Origin: Leifsonia sp. 71-9 | GTDB lineage: Bacteria; Actinomycetota; Actinomycetes; Actinomycetales; Microbacteriaceae | Length of the DNA stretch: 64,000 nucleotides | NCBI RefSeq assembly: GCF_001898805.1 | Contig: NZ_MKVJ01000018.1 | Location: 142,206 to 206,205, forward strand | Direction of reading: 5' to 3' | Part shown: in pieces, positions 15,511 through 24,156 of the stretch | Layout: each line of letters begins with the position of its first letter | How positions within the stretch are numbered: position 1 is the first letter of the stretch | Notes under the pieces: model-generated | Seen by the model: the letters and a program-made list of their open reading frames with translations, nothing else | The model's database searches: none | Told to the model about the DNA's origin: nothing | Translations under genes and position numbers: made by a program

Positions 15511-18500
15511 ATGACGACCCGAGGTTTCCGCCCCCGCGCCGACCGGCGCTCCGGCAGCGGCGACCCCGCCCTCGACGAGACGCAGGAGGCCGTGCTGCGC
15601 CTGGCCGACGGAGCGTCCGCGGCCGTGCTGGGCGCCCCGGGCACCGGGAAGACGACGGTGCTCGTCGAGGCGCTCGCCGAGCGCGTGCTCGGCCGCGGCT
15701 ACGGGACCGACGAGGTCCTCGCGCTCAGCGCCTCGCGCGCGTCCGCGACCGCGCTGCGCGATCGGATCGCCCTGCGGCTGGGGGTGCCGACGAACGGTCC
15801 CCTCGCGCGCACCGCCACCTCCCTCGCCTTCCAGCTCGTCGGCGCGCGCGCCCGGCTCACGGGGGAGGAGCCTCCGCGCCTCCTGACCGGCGGCGAGCAG
15901 GACCAGATCATCGCCGAGCTGCTCGCGGGCCACATCGAGGACGGCGCCGGGCCCGTCTGGCCGGAGCCGCTCGTCGAGGAGGTGCGCTCGCTTCGCGGCT
16001 TCCGCACCGAGCTGCGCGAGCTGATGGCCCGCTGCGCCGAGCACGGTGTCACGCCGTCGCGCCTCTCCGAGCTCGGCGCGATCACCGGGCACGACGAGTG
16101 GCGGGCGGCCGCCCGGTTCCTCGCGGAGTACCAGGCCGTCGTCGACAGCTACCGCGGCGGGTTCGTCGACTCGGCCGAGCTCATCGCGTCCGCGGTCGCC
16201 GTGGTGCGCGACGGCAGCGCGCTCGACCGGCTGCGCGTCGTCTTCGTGGACGACCTGCAGGAGGCCACGGTCGCCACGGTCGCCCTGCTGCGCGCGCTGG
16301 CCGAGCGCGGTGTCGCGGTCGTCGCGTTCGGCGACCCCGACGTCGCCTCCACCACCTTCCGCGGCGCGGAGACCGGCGCCATCGGCCAGCTGGCCTCCCG
16401 CCTCGGCGTCCCCGTCGAGCGCCTCGTGCTGGGCTCCGCCCACCGGCAGACGCCGGCGCTGCGCGAGCTCACCGTGCGGGTGACCGAGCGCATCGGCACG
16501 GCCGCCGCCGGGGTGCAGCGGCTCGCGGTGTCCGCACGGCCGGCTCCCGCTCGGCCCGTCGCCGAGGACCGCGCGCAGACGGACGACGACGCCCCGCCGG
16601 AGGTCCTGCGCATCCTCGCCGCGTCCGCCCCGGCCGAGGCCGCACGGCTCGCCCGCCGGCTGCGCGAGCGGCACCTGCTCGACGGGGTGTCGTGGGACGA
16701 GATGGCGGTCGTGGTGCGCTCGGGGGCCCACGTGCCCGGCCTGGCGCGCGCGCTGGCCGTGGCGGAGGTCCCGACCAAGACGAGCATCGCCGGCCGCGCG
16801 CTCCGCGACGACTACGCGGCGCGCCAGCTGATCACGGTCGCCGGCGTCGAGGTGGGCGCCGTCGAGCCGACCCCGGCGGTCGCCACCGAGCTGCTCCTCG
16901 GACCGTTCGGCGGTCTGGACGCGGTCAGCCTGCGCCGGCTGCGCCTCGCCCTCCGCCAGGAGGAGCTCGCCGGCGAGGGCAACCGGTCGGGGGACGACCT
17001 GCTGGTGGAGGCGCTCGCCGACCCGGCGCACCTCGCCACGATCGACTCCTCGCCCGCACGCCGCGCGGGTCGCCTGGCCGAGACGCTGCGGGCGGGCCGC
17101 GAGAAGGGCGCCGCCGGGGCGACGATCGAGGAGCTCCTCTGGCACACGTGGGAGCGCAGCGGCCTCGCCGGGCGCTGGCTGGAGCAGTCCGAGCGCAGCG
17201 GGATCGTCGCCGACGAGGCCAATCGGCACCTGGACGGCGTCGTCGCCCTGTTCACGGCCGCCCGGCGCTTCGTCGAGCGCTACCCGGAACGTCCCGCCGC
17301 CGACTTCGTCGTCGAACTGCTGGGAGCGGAGGTCCCGGAGGACACCCTCGCCGCGCAGACCGCCGGGCCGGCCGTCCTGGTCTGCACGCCGAGCGCGACG
17401 GTGGGCCGCGAGTTCGAGGTCGTGGCCGTCTCCGGCCTGCAGGAGAGCGTCTGGCCGAACCTCCGGCTGCGCGGCTCGCTGCTGCACCCGCAGGAGCTCG
17501 GCGACGCGCTCGAGGGGCGCGAGACGGCCACGGAGGACCAGCGGGCGCAGGTGCTCGGGGACGAGCTCCGCATGTTCGCCCTCGCGGTCTCCCGCGCCCG
17601 CGGCCAGGTCATCCTCACGGCGACGGCGAACGACGACGAGCAGCCCTCTCCGTTCCTGCGCCTGCCCGGCGACCTGGCGGTCGACGACCGCGACGAGGGC
17701 ATCCACCCGCTCTCCCTGCGCGGGATGGTCGGCAGGCTGCGCCGCCGCCTCGCCACCACGGGGTCGCCCGACGCCGCCGAGGCCCTCGCGCGGCTCGCCG
17801 ACGCGGGCGTCGAGGGTGCGGACCCCGCCAGCTGGTACGGCCTCACCGAGCCGTCGACGACCGACCCGCTGGTCGACCTCGACGACGAGGAGGCCGTGGT
17901 CCGCGTGTCGCCGTCGCGACTCGAGACGTTCGAGAAGTCCCCGCTCGCCTGGTTCGTCGACGCCATGGCCTCGTCGCCGAGCGGCCTCGCCGCCGGCATC
18001 GGCACCGTGGTGCACGCCGTCATGGAGGAGGCGAGCACCAGCGATGACCGCGACCTGAGCGTCGAGCGGCTGTGGGGCGGCATCGAGCGCCGGTGGAGCG
18101 AGCTGAGCTTCGAGTCCCCGTGGCTGGAGGAGAAGGAGCGCCGCCGCACGAGGACGCTCGCCCAGGGGGTCTCCGAGTACCTGCGCGACTTCGAGCGCGC
18201 CGGTGGGGCGCTCCTCGGGTCGGAGGGCGAGTTCGAGCTGCGGATCGGCCGGGCGCTGGTGCGCGGCACGATCGACCGGGTGGAGCGCACGGCCGACGGC
18301 ACCGTCGTGATCGTCGACCTCAAGACCGGCAACCGCACGCCGACCGCGGCGGAGGCCGCCGAGCACGCCCAGCTCGGGGCGTACCAGCTCGCCCTGGAGC
18401 ACGGCGCGATCGAGGTGGCGGACGGCCTGCCCTCCGGCGGGGCGAAGCTGCTGTTCGTCGCGAAGGGCGTGCGCGGCAAGGGCTACCGGGAGGTCGCTCA

Positions 18501-18666
18501 GGACCGGGTGGATCCCGACGGCCTGGAGCGCCTGAAGCAGCGCGTCGCCGACGCGGCGACCGGGATGGCGGCAGCGACGTTCGCCGGGGTCGTGGATCTC
18601 GGCGACCGCGACCCGCATGCGAAGTACGAGTACCGCATCCACCTGGTGCCGGCGGTGAGCGCCTGA
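15511..18666 (+). CDS. adnA: AdnA-like helicase-nuclease subunit
   Basis: 1051 residues. N-terminal UvrD-like motor: Walker A GAPGTGKT (41-48), motif II FVDDLQEA (about 247) where active helicases have DExxD, and SAHRQTPALREL as motif IV. C-terminal RecB-like nuclease with IVDLKTGNR (about 935) and AQLGAYQLAL. This matches AdnA of the mycobacterial AdnAB end-resection motor-nuclease, the functional counterpart of RecBCD/AddAB. The changed motif II agrees with AdnA being the non-lead motor. No cysteine cage is visible around the nuclease, so no Fe-S cluster as in AddB. The ATG has TACCGT 7 nt upstream (leaderless). adnB starts 49 nt downstream. Confidence 0.82.
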   Translation: MTTRGFRPRADRRSGSGDPALDETQEAVLRLADGASAAVLGAPGTGKTTVLVEALAERVLGRGYGTDEVLALSASRASATALRDRIALRLGVPTNGPLARTATSLAFQLVGARARLTGEEPPRLLTGGEQDQIIAELLAGHIEDGAGPVWPEPLVEEVRSLRGFRTELRELMARCAEHGVTPSRLSELGAITGHDEWRAAARFLAEYQAVVDSYRGGFVDSAELIASAVAVVRDGSALDRLRVVFVDDLQEATVATVALLRALAERGVAVVAFGDPDVASTTFRGAETGAIGQLASRLGVPVERLVLGSAHRQTPALRELTVRVTERIGTAAAGVQRLAVSARPAPARPVAEDRAQTDDDAPPEVLRILAASAPAEAARLARRLRERHLLDGVSWDEMAVVVRSGAHVPGLARALAVAEVPTKTSIAGRALRDDYAARQLITVAGVEVGAVEPTPAVATELLLGPFGGLDAVSLRRLRLALRQEELAGEGNRSGDDLLVEALADPAHLATIDSSPARRAGRLAETLRAGREKGAAGATIEELLWHTWERSGLAGRWLEQSERSGIVADEANRHLDGVVALFTAARRFVERYPERPAADFVVELLGAEVPEDTLAAQTAGPAVLVCTPSATVGREFEVVAVSGLQESVWPNLRLRGSLLHPQELGDALEGRETATEDQRAQVLGDELRMFALAVSRARGQVILTATANDDEQPSPFLRLPGDLAVDDRDEGIHPLSLRGMVGRLRRRLATTGSPDAAEALARLADAGVEGADPASWYGLTEPSTTDPLVDLDDEEAVVRVSPSRLETFEKSPLAWFVDAMASSPSGLAAGIGTVVHAVMEEASTSDDRDLSVERLWGGIERRWSELSFESPWLEEKERRRTRTLAQGVSEYLRDFERAGGALLGSEGEFELRIGRALVRGTIDRVERTADGTVVIVDLKTGNRTPTAAEAAEHAQLGAYQLALEHGAIEVADGLPSGGAKLLFVAKGVRGKGYREVAQDRVDPDGLERLKQRVADAATGMAAATFAGVVDLGDRDPHAKYEYRIHLVPAVSA

Positions 18667-18715
18667 TGCGCGGCACGACGACGAGCCCCGGTGCGACGAC
18701 GGGGGAGGGACGACC

Positions 18716-21700
18716 GTGAACGACGAGAACGTGCTGGAGTGGGCCGCGGCGGACGCCGACCTCGACCTGGTCGAGCAGGCGCTCACCCTCGACGAGCCGG
18801 ACGCCGACGCCGAGCGCGCTGAACGGGCGGTGCGCCCCGTCAGCGCCGTGGAGATCGCCAGGGCCCTCGGCCTGCCCGAGCCGACGCTCCAGCAGCAGGC
18901 GGTGATCGAGGCGCCGGTGCGTCCGGCCATCGTGGTCGCCGGAGCCGGCAGCGGCAAGACCGAGACGATGGCCAACCGGGTGGTCTGGCTGCTCGCCAAC
19001 GGGCACGCCCGCGTCCCCGAGATCCTCGGCCTCACCTTCACGCGCAAGGCGGCGGGCGAGCTCGCCGCGCGCATCCGCACCCGGATCGAGCAGCTCGTCG
19101 CGTCCGGACTGACCGAGATCGCCTTCGACCCGTTCGAGTCGCCCGAGGTGGCGACCTACAACGCGTTCGCGAACGCGATCTTCCGCGAGAACGCCCTGCT
19201 GATCGGGCGTGAGCCGGAGTCGGCCGTCCTGAGCGAGGCGTCGGCGTGGCAGCTCGCCCGCCGGCTCGTCGTCGGGAGCACCGACGAGCGCCTCGTCGAC
19301 CTCGAGCGCGGGGTCGACGCGGTCACCAGCGCCGTGCTCACCCTCAGCCGGGCGCTCAGCGAGAACGTCGCCGAGGCCGCCGACGTCGAGCGCATGGTGG
19401 AGGGGTTCTCCCGCGTCGTCGAGCTCCCCACGGGCAACGGGCGCGTGAAGGACGTCTACGCCTCCGTCCGCTCCGCCGTCGCCGCGGTGGGCTCGCTTCC
19501 GCCGCTGCTCACGCTCGCGGAGGCGTTCGCCGAGGAGAAGCGGCGTCGCGGCTTCGTCGAGTACTCCGATCAGGTGGCGCTCGCCCTGACCATCGCGGAG
19601 CGCCTGCCCGCGGTGGTGGACGACTACCGCCGCCGCTTCCGGGTCGTCCTCCTCGACGAGTACCAGGACACCTCCGTCGTCCAGACGCGGCTGCTCTCGA
19701 GACTCTTCGCCGGGCAGGCCGTGATGGCCGTCGGCGACCCGCACCAGTCCATCTACGGCTGGCGCGGCGCGAGCGCCGCGAACCTCGGCCGGTTCTCCGT
19801 CGACTTCACCGGGCAGCGGCCGGGGGCCGCGCACGGTGGCGCCGACGAGTACGCGCTGAGTACGAGCTGGCGCAACCCCACCCGCGTGCTCGACGCCGCG
19901 AACACCCTCGTCGCGCCGCTCTCGGCGGCCTCGCCGGTGCACGTCGAGCTGCTGCAGCCGCGGCCCGGGGCCGCGGCCGGCGAGCTGACGGCGGAGTTCG
20001 GTCAGACCGTGGCGGACGAGGCCGAGGCGGTCGCGGCGTGGCTGGGGGAGCGGATCGCCGATCGCGACGCCGACGGCGTGCCCCCGAGCGCCGCGATGCT
20101 GTGCCGCTCCCTCAAGAAGATCGACGTCTTCACGGCGGCCCTCGCGCGCCGCGGCATCCCGTACCACGTGCTCGGGCTCGGCGGTCTGCTGGAACAGCCG
20201 GCCATCGCCGACCTCGTGAGCGCCCTGCGGGTGATGCACGACCCGACGGCCGGGTCCGAGCTCATCCGCCTCCTCACGGGCGCACGGTGGCGCGTGGGGC
20301 CCAGGGACATCGCGGGGCTCCGCCGGGTCGCCTCCTGGCTCTCGACGCGCGACCACCGGTTCCAGGAGCTCGACCCCGAGGTGCGGGACCGGCTGCGGCG
20401 GTCCGTCGCCGGGGAGGAGTCGGCCTCGCTCGTCGACGCCCTCGACTTCGTCGTGGAGGCGCCCGAGGGTCACTCCAAGCTCGAGGACATCAGCGCGGTC
20501 GGACTGGAGCGGATGCGCGACGCCGGCCGCCTGCTCGACCGCCTGCGGTCGCGGGTCGGCCTCGACCTGCTCGATCTGGTCACCCTCGTGCAGCAGGAGC
20601 TCCTGCTCGACGTCGAGGTCGCCGCGAACGAGTCGGCGCAGCTCGGCCAGGCGAGCCTCGACGCCTTCGCCGAGCAGGTCGCCTCCTACCTCGCCGCGGA
20701 CGACCGGGCGACGCTCGGCTCGTTCCTGGCGTGGCTCGCCGAGGCCGAGCAGCGCGACAACCTCGCGCCGCGCAGCGAGGACCCGGAGCCGGGGACGGTC
20801 CAGATCCTCACCATCCACGGCGCCAAGGGGCTCGAATGGGATGTCGTCGCCGTCCCGCGCCTGGTGGACGGCGAGCTCCCCGGCCCGCCGCAGAGCCGCA
20901 AGGGCTGGCTCTCGTTCGGGCAGCTGCCCAACGAGTTCCGCGGGGACTCCGCCGAGCTCCCCGTGCTCGCCTGGCGCAACGCCGAAGACCAGAAGCAGAT
21001 CGACGAGTCCATCGACGCGTTCGAGGCGGAGAACCTGCGGCGGCACCTGGAGGAGCAGCGGAGGCTCATCTACGTCGCCGTCACGCGTGCCCGGGAGCGG
21101 CTGCTCCTGACCGGCTCCTACTGGTCGACGCAGACCCGGCCGCGCGGGCCCGGGGCGTACTTGCTCGAGCTGCAGGCCGCCGGGCTCCTCCCCGCCGACG
21201 CCTTCCCGGAGTGCGACGAGCCGGACGAGAACCCGCTCTCCCTGACCGCGCAGACCCTCACCTGGCCGCTGGACCCGCTCGGGACACGTCGCGACCGGGT
21301 GCAGGCGGCGGCCGACGCGGTGCGGGAGCGGCGTGAACGCGGTGCCGCGACGGGAGGGGTCTACGCCCGCGACCTCGATCTGCTGCTCGCCGAGCGCGCC
21401 CGGCGCGCCGAGGACGCCGGGCTCGTGGAGCTGCCGACCCGCATCCCGGCGTCGCGCTTCAAGGACTACATCTCCGATCCCGCGACCGTGGCCGCGACGC
21501 TGCGCCGGCCGATGCCGGAGCGGCCGTACCGGCAGACGCGGCTGGGCACGCTCTTCCACCGGTGGGTGGAGGAGCGATTCGGCGCCCCAGCGGGCGGGGC
21601 GGACGAGCTCGACGCCGCCGCGACCGAGCTCGACGACCCCGCCGGCGAGCTGCTGGAGGCCGAGCGGCTCGCGGAGCTCCAGGCCACGTTCGCCGCGAGC

Positions 21701-22069
21701 ACCTGGGCGGGCCGGCGGCCGGAGGAGGTCGAGCTCGAGATCCACGTGACCCTCGCAGGCCAGGTGGTGGTGTGCAAGCTCGACGCCGTGTACCGGAGCG
21801 ACGACGGCGAGCACGAGTACCAGATCGTGGACTGGAAGACCGGCAAGGCCCCGCGCGACGCCGAGGACCTGGAGCGCAAGCAGTTGCAGCTGGCGCTCTA
21901 CCGGCTCGCGTTCGCCCGGTATTCCGGCGTCGACCCGGCGCTCATCGACGCGGTGTTCTACTTCGTCGCCGACGACCAGGTGGTGCGGCCGGAACGGCTC
22001 TACGAGGAGGAGGAGCTGCGCTCGCTCTGGTCCTCCGCGACCGGCTTCATCCCGCCCGAGCGGCCGTAG
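18716..22069 (+). CDS. adnB: AdnB-like lead helicase-nuclease subunit
   Basis: 1117 residues. Complete SF1A motor: GAGSGKTET (about 76-84), LTFTRKAAGEL, LLDEYQDTS (about 312-320), GDPHQSIYGWRGA, HGAKGLEWDVV, YVAVTRARERLLL. C-terminal RecB-family nuclease with IVDWKTGKAP (about 1038) and QLQLALYRLAF. With AdnA it should form the heterodimer that unwinds and resects double-strand breaks for RecA. GTG start with GGAGGG 6 nt upstream. It shares an operon with adnA. Its last 70 nt overlap the convergent phosphotransferase gene. An N-terminal acidic tail (about 1-50) precedes the motor. Confidence 0.85.
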   Translation: MNDENVLEWAAADADLDLVEQALTLDEPDADAERAERAVRPVSAVEIARALGLPEPTLQQQAVIEAPVRPAIVVAGAGSGKTETMANRVVWLLANGHARVPEILGLTFTRKAAGELAARIRTRIEQLVASGLTEIAFDPFESPEVATYNAFANAIFRENALLIGREPESAVLSEASAWQLARRLVVGSTDERLVDLERGVDAVTSAVLTLSRALSENVAEAADVERMVEGFSRVVELPTGNGRVKDVYASVRSAVAAVGSLPPLLTLAEAFAEEKRRRGFVEYSDQVALALTIAERLPAVVDDYRRRFRVVLLDEYQDTSVVQTRLLSRLFAGQAVMAVGDPHQSIYGWRGASAANLGRFSVDFTGQRPGAAHGGADEYALSTSWRNPTRVLDAANTLVAPLSAASPVHVELLQPRPGAAAGELTAEFGQTVADEAEAVAAWLGERIADRDADGVPPSAAMLCRSLKKIDVFTAALARRGIPYHVLGLGGLLEQPAIADLVSALRVMHDPTAGSELIRLLTGARWRVGPRDIAGLRRVASWLSTRDHRFQELDPEVRDRLRRSVAGEESASLVDALDFVVEAPEGHSKLEDISAVGLERMRDAGRLLDRLRSRVGLDLLDLVTLVQQELLLDVEVAANESAQLGQASLDAFAEQVASYLAADDRATLGSFLAWLAEAEQRDNLAPRSEDPEPGTVQILTIHGAKGLEWDVVAVPRLVDGELPGPPQSRKGWLSFGQLPNEFRGDSAELPVLAWRNAEDQKQIDESIDAFEAENLRRHLEEQRRLIYVAVTRARERLLLTGSYWSTQTRPRGPGAYLLELQAAGLLPADAFPECDEPDENPLSLTAQTLTWPLDPLGTRRDRVQAAADAVRERRERGAATGGVYARDLDLLLAERARRAEDAGLVELPTRIPASRFKDYISDPATVAATLRRPMPERPYRQTRLGTLFHRWVEERFGAPAGGADELDAAATELDDPAGELLEAERLAELQATFAASTWAGRRPEEVELEIHVTLAGQVVVCKLDAVYRSDDGEHEYQIVDWKTGKAPRDAEDLERKQLQLALYRLAFARYSGVDPALIDAVFYFVADDQVVRPERLYEEEELRSLWSSATGFIPPERP

Positions 22070-23073
22070 CCGTCCGCCCGGTCGCCGGGGGTGCGGTCGA
22101 GCATCGCCTCGACGTCGTCGATCGCCATGATCGGGCCGGTGGCGTTCGAGAGCGGGTTGACCGCGTTGCTGTGGACCCGGTCCACCAGGCCGTCGAGCAT
22201 GGTCACGGCATCGTCGACGATCTCCTGGTCGCGCACCTCGCGGCCGTGCAGCAGCCAGCGGGCGACCTCGAGCTCGGCGTACAGCATCGCGCGCTGCGTG
22301 AACTGACGGTCGGTGGCGACCTGACGCGCGGAGGCGTAGGCCGTGAGCGCGCCGTCGGTCGCCTCGGCGTTCATGGCGAGCAGCCAGTGCAGGTCGCGCG
22401 CCGGGTCGCCGACGCGGAGCGCCGACCAGCCGAGGACCGCCGTCACCGAGTCGCCGTCGACGAGGAACGAGTCCGCGGTGAGGGCGCCGTTGATCACGGT
22501 GGGCTGGAACTGCCACAGCGAGTGGTCCGCCGTGGCGTCGCGCCAGCGGTCGCGGAGCGCGGTCGGCAGCAGGCCGGTGGCGGCGGCCGCCTCGATGAGC
22601 GAGGTCGCGGAGCCGAGGGAGTCGGCGGCGGAGAGCACGGGCAGTCCGGCCTCGCCGACGAAGCTCGTCGGCAGGGTGTGGATGGCCGCGATGGCGTGTC
22701 CGATGGAGCCGGCCAGGCCGTCGCCCGGCGGGATCTCCTCGACCGCGACGTGCTCGCCGGGGAGGAAGTCGTAGACGAGGGCGCGAGTGCTGCCCACCGG
22801 CGCCTGGCCGAGGAACTGCGGCACGTCGAACGGCAGCCGGCTGCGGATCCCGGTGGTCAAGGCGCGGAGCGCGACGAGGTCGGCGCTCTGCTCCGATTCG
22901 GCGGACTGCGAGAGCGGGACGCGGACGATGCAGACGCGGCCGTCGCGCTCGTCGAGCAGCGCGGCGTCGAACTCGCCTGCGCCGTCGCGGGAGTAGCTGC
23001 GGGCGCCGGAGACGGCGAGGTCGGGCACGGCCGAAGCGGCCAGCGCGGCTAGAGTGAGGTGGGATCTGGCCAT
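22000..23073 (-). CDS. Aminoglycoside-phosphotransferase-like kinase (APH family)
   Basis: 357 residues with APH-like order: ALVYDFLPGEHV hinge, IAAIHTLP, VINGALTADSFLVDGDSVTAVLGWSALRVGDPARDLHWLL. The catalytic loop reads INGALTADSF where typical kinases have HGDLxxxN, and ends GWSALRVGDP instead of DWExxxxGDP, so the catalytic Asp and a metal Asp are replaced; it may be a pseudokinase. The ATG at 23073 has TAGCCT 7 nt upstream (leaderless). Its last 70 nt overlap adnB antiparallel, and the Ser-rich C-terminus (ERSSSSS) is a by-product of that. Neighbour of nudC and uvrD2, so a housekeeping rather than resistance role is likely. Confidence 0.7.
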   Translation of the reverse strand: MARSHLTLAALAASAVPDLAVSGARSYSRDGAGEFDAALLDERDGRVCIVRVPLSQSAESEQSADLVALRALTTGIRSRLPFDVPQFLGQAPVGSTRALVYDFLPGEHVAVEEIPPGDGLAGSIGHAIAAIHTLPTSFVGEAGLPVLSAADSLGSATSLIEAAAATGLLPTALRDRWRDATADHSLWQFQPTVINGALTADSFLVDGDSVTAVLGWSALRVGDPARDLHWLLAMNAEATDGALTAYASARQVATDRQFTQRAMLYAELEVARWLLHGREVRDQEIVDDAVTMLDGLVDRVHSNAVNPLSNATGPIMAIDDVEAMLDRTPGDRADGYGRSGGMKPVAEDQSERSSSSS

Positions 23074-23077
23074 GGTT

Positions 23078-23086
23078 CCTAGGCTA
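23078..23086. promoter_or_regulatory. Overlapping divergent -10 boxes around CCTAGG
   Basis: Plus strand TAGGCT (23080-23085) points at nudC (about 45-nt leader). Minus strand TAGCCT (23086-23081) ends 7 nt before the kinase ATG at 23073. The boxes overlap by five bases. Confidence 0.5.
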
Positions 23087-23136
23087 AATGGACATCCGCG
23101 CGTGGGCTCTGATCGCCACGCCTTGAAAGGTTCTCG

Positions 23137-24156
23137 ATGTCGTCCGCACCCCTCTCCGCCTCGCTGAGCGCCCTCCCGCTCTCCCGTCACGCCGTCGACC
23201 GCGACCATGCCGCTCGGTCGCGCCCCGCGCTGTTCGACGAGCTGTGGGAGGAGCAGGGCACCCGGGTCCTCGCGCTCTGGAAGGGGAGAGCGCTCCTGAC
23301 GCCGGAGAGCGTCCCGGCCGCGACGCCGTCCGGCGACGGGTGGAGTGCGCCCGATGCCGGCGAGGCCGCCCTGGAGCTGCTTCCCGTCGAACGCGTCACC
23401 TCCGCCCTGCTGCGCGTCTACCTGGGCCGGACCCTCGTCGCCACCTCGACCGAGCCGGTGGGCACCGCCGTCGTGCTCGAGGTGCTGACGGACGCCGCGG
23501 CGCAGGAGCTGGAGCCGGACGAGGCGCGCTGGGGCAACCTGCGCACGGTCGCCACGGCGCTCAGCGACCGCGACGCCGGTCTCTTCACCGAGGCGCTCGC
23601 CATCGCGAACTGGCACGCCTCCCACACCCACTGCCCGCGCTGCGGCACCCCGACGGTCGTCCAGCAGGCCGGCTGGGTGCGGCACTGCTTCGAGGACGGC
23701 TCCGAGGTCTTCCCGCGCACGGATCCCGCCGTGATCGTCACCGTGCTCGACGCCGACGACCGCCTCCTGCTCGGCTCGAACGCCATGTGGGAGCACACCC
23801 GCTACTCGCTCCTGGCGGGCTTCGTCGAGCCGGGGGAGTCGTTCGAGTCCGCCGTCGAGCGCGAGATCTTCGAGGAGGCCGGCATCCGCGTCGTCGACGC
23901 CCGCTACAAGGGCTCGCAGCCATGGCCGTTCCCGGCCTCGGTGATGGTCGGGATGACGGCGCGGCTCGCCGACGACCAGGCCGCGTCCGCGCTCGCCCCG
24001 GACGGCGAGGAGATCCTCGACCTGCGCTGGTTCAGCCGGCACGAGCTGTGGGAGGCCCGCGAGCAGGTCATCCTGCCCGGCCGCTCCTCGATCGCGCGCG
24101 CCCTCATCGAGGACTGGTACGGCGGATCCCTCGACGAGCCCCCGGCGGCGCCGTGA
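23137..24156 (+). CDS. nudC: NAD(+)/NADH diphosphatase
   Basis: 339 residues. A zinc ribbon starts CPRCG (about 168) with a third Cys in WVRHCFEDG; the fourth ligand position is Asp rather than Cys, as in mycobacterial NudC to my recollection. The Nudix box GFVEPGESFESAVEREIFEEAGI fits Gx5Ex7REUxEExGU, and SQPWPFP is the NADH-specific motif. It hydrolyses NADH/NAD+ to NMN(H) and AMP and can remove NAD caps from RNA. ATG with GAAAGG upstream. The last 4 nt (GTGA) overlap uvrD2. Confidence 0.93.
   Translation: MSSAPLSASLSALPLSRHAVDRDHAARSRPALFDELWEEQGTRVLALWKGRALLTPESVPAATPSGDGWSAPDAGEAALELLPVERVTSALLRVYLGRTLVATSTEPVGTAVVLEVLTDAAAQELEPDEARWGNLRTVATALSDRDAGLFTEALAIANWHASHTHCPRCGTPTVVQQAGWVRHCFEDGSEVFPRTDPAVIVTVLDADDRLLLGSNAMWEHTRYSLLAGFVEPGESFESAVEREIFEEAGIRVVDARYKGSQPWPFPASVMVGMTARLADDQAASALAPDGEEILDLRWFSRHELWEAREQVILPGRSSIARALIEDWYGGSLDEPPAAP

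Noticed and set aside
18320-22516. A 1398-residue open frame antisense to adnA/adnB, and similar long antisense frames at 15472-19080 (minus) and 29558-32677 (minus)
   Set aside because: Long antisense frames are expected in DNA with GC-rich third positions. Their translations are Arg/Gly/Ala/Glu-rich without domains, while the opposite strand encodes well-conserved proteins.
22000-23073. Aminoglycoside or macrolide resistance gene
   Set aside because: Catalytic residues are missing and the locus is a conserved housekeeping block, so a resistance role is not supported.
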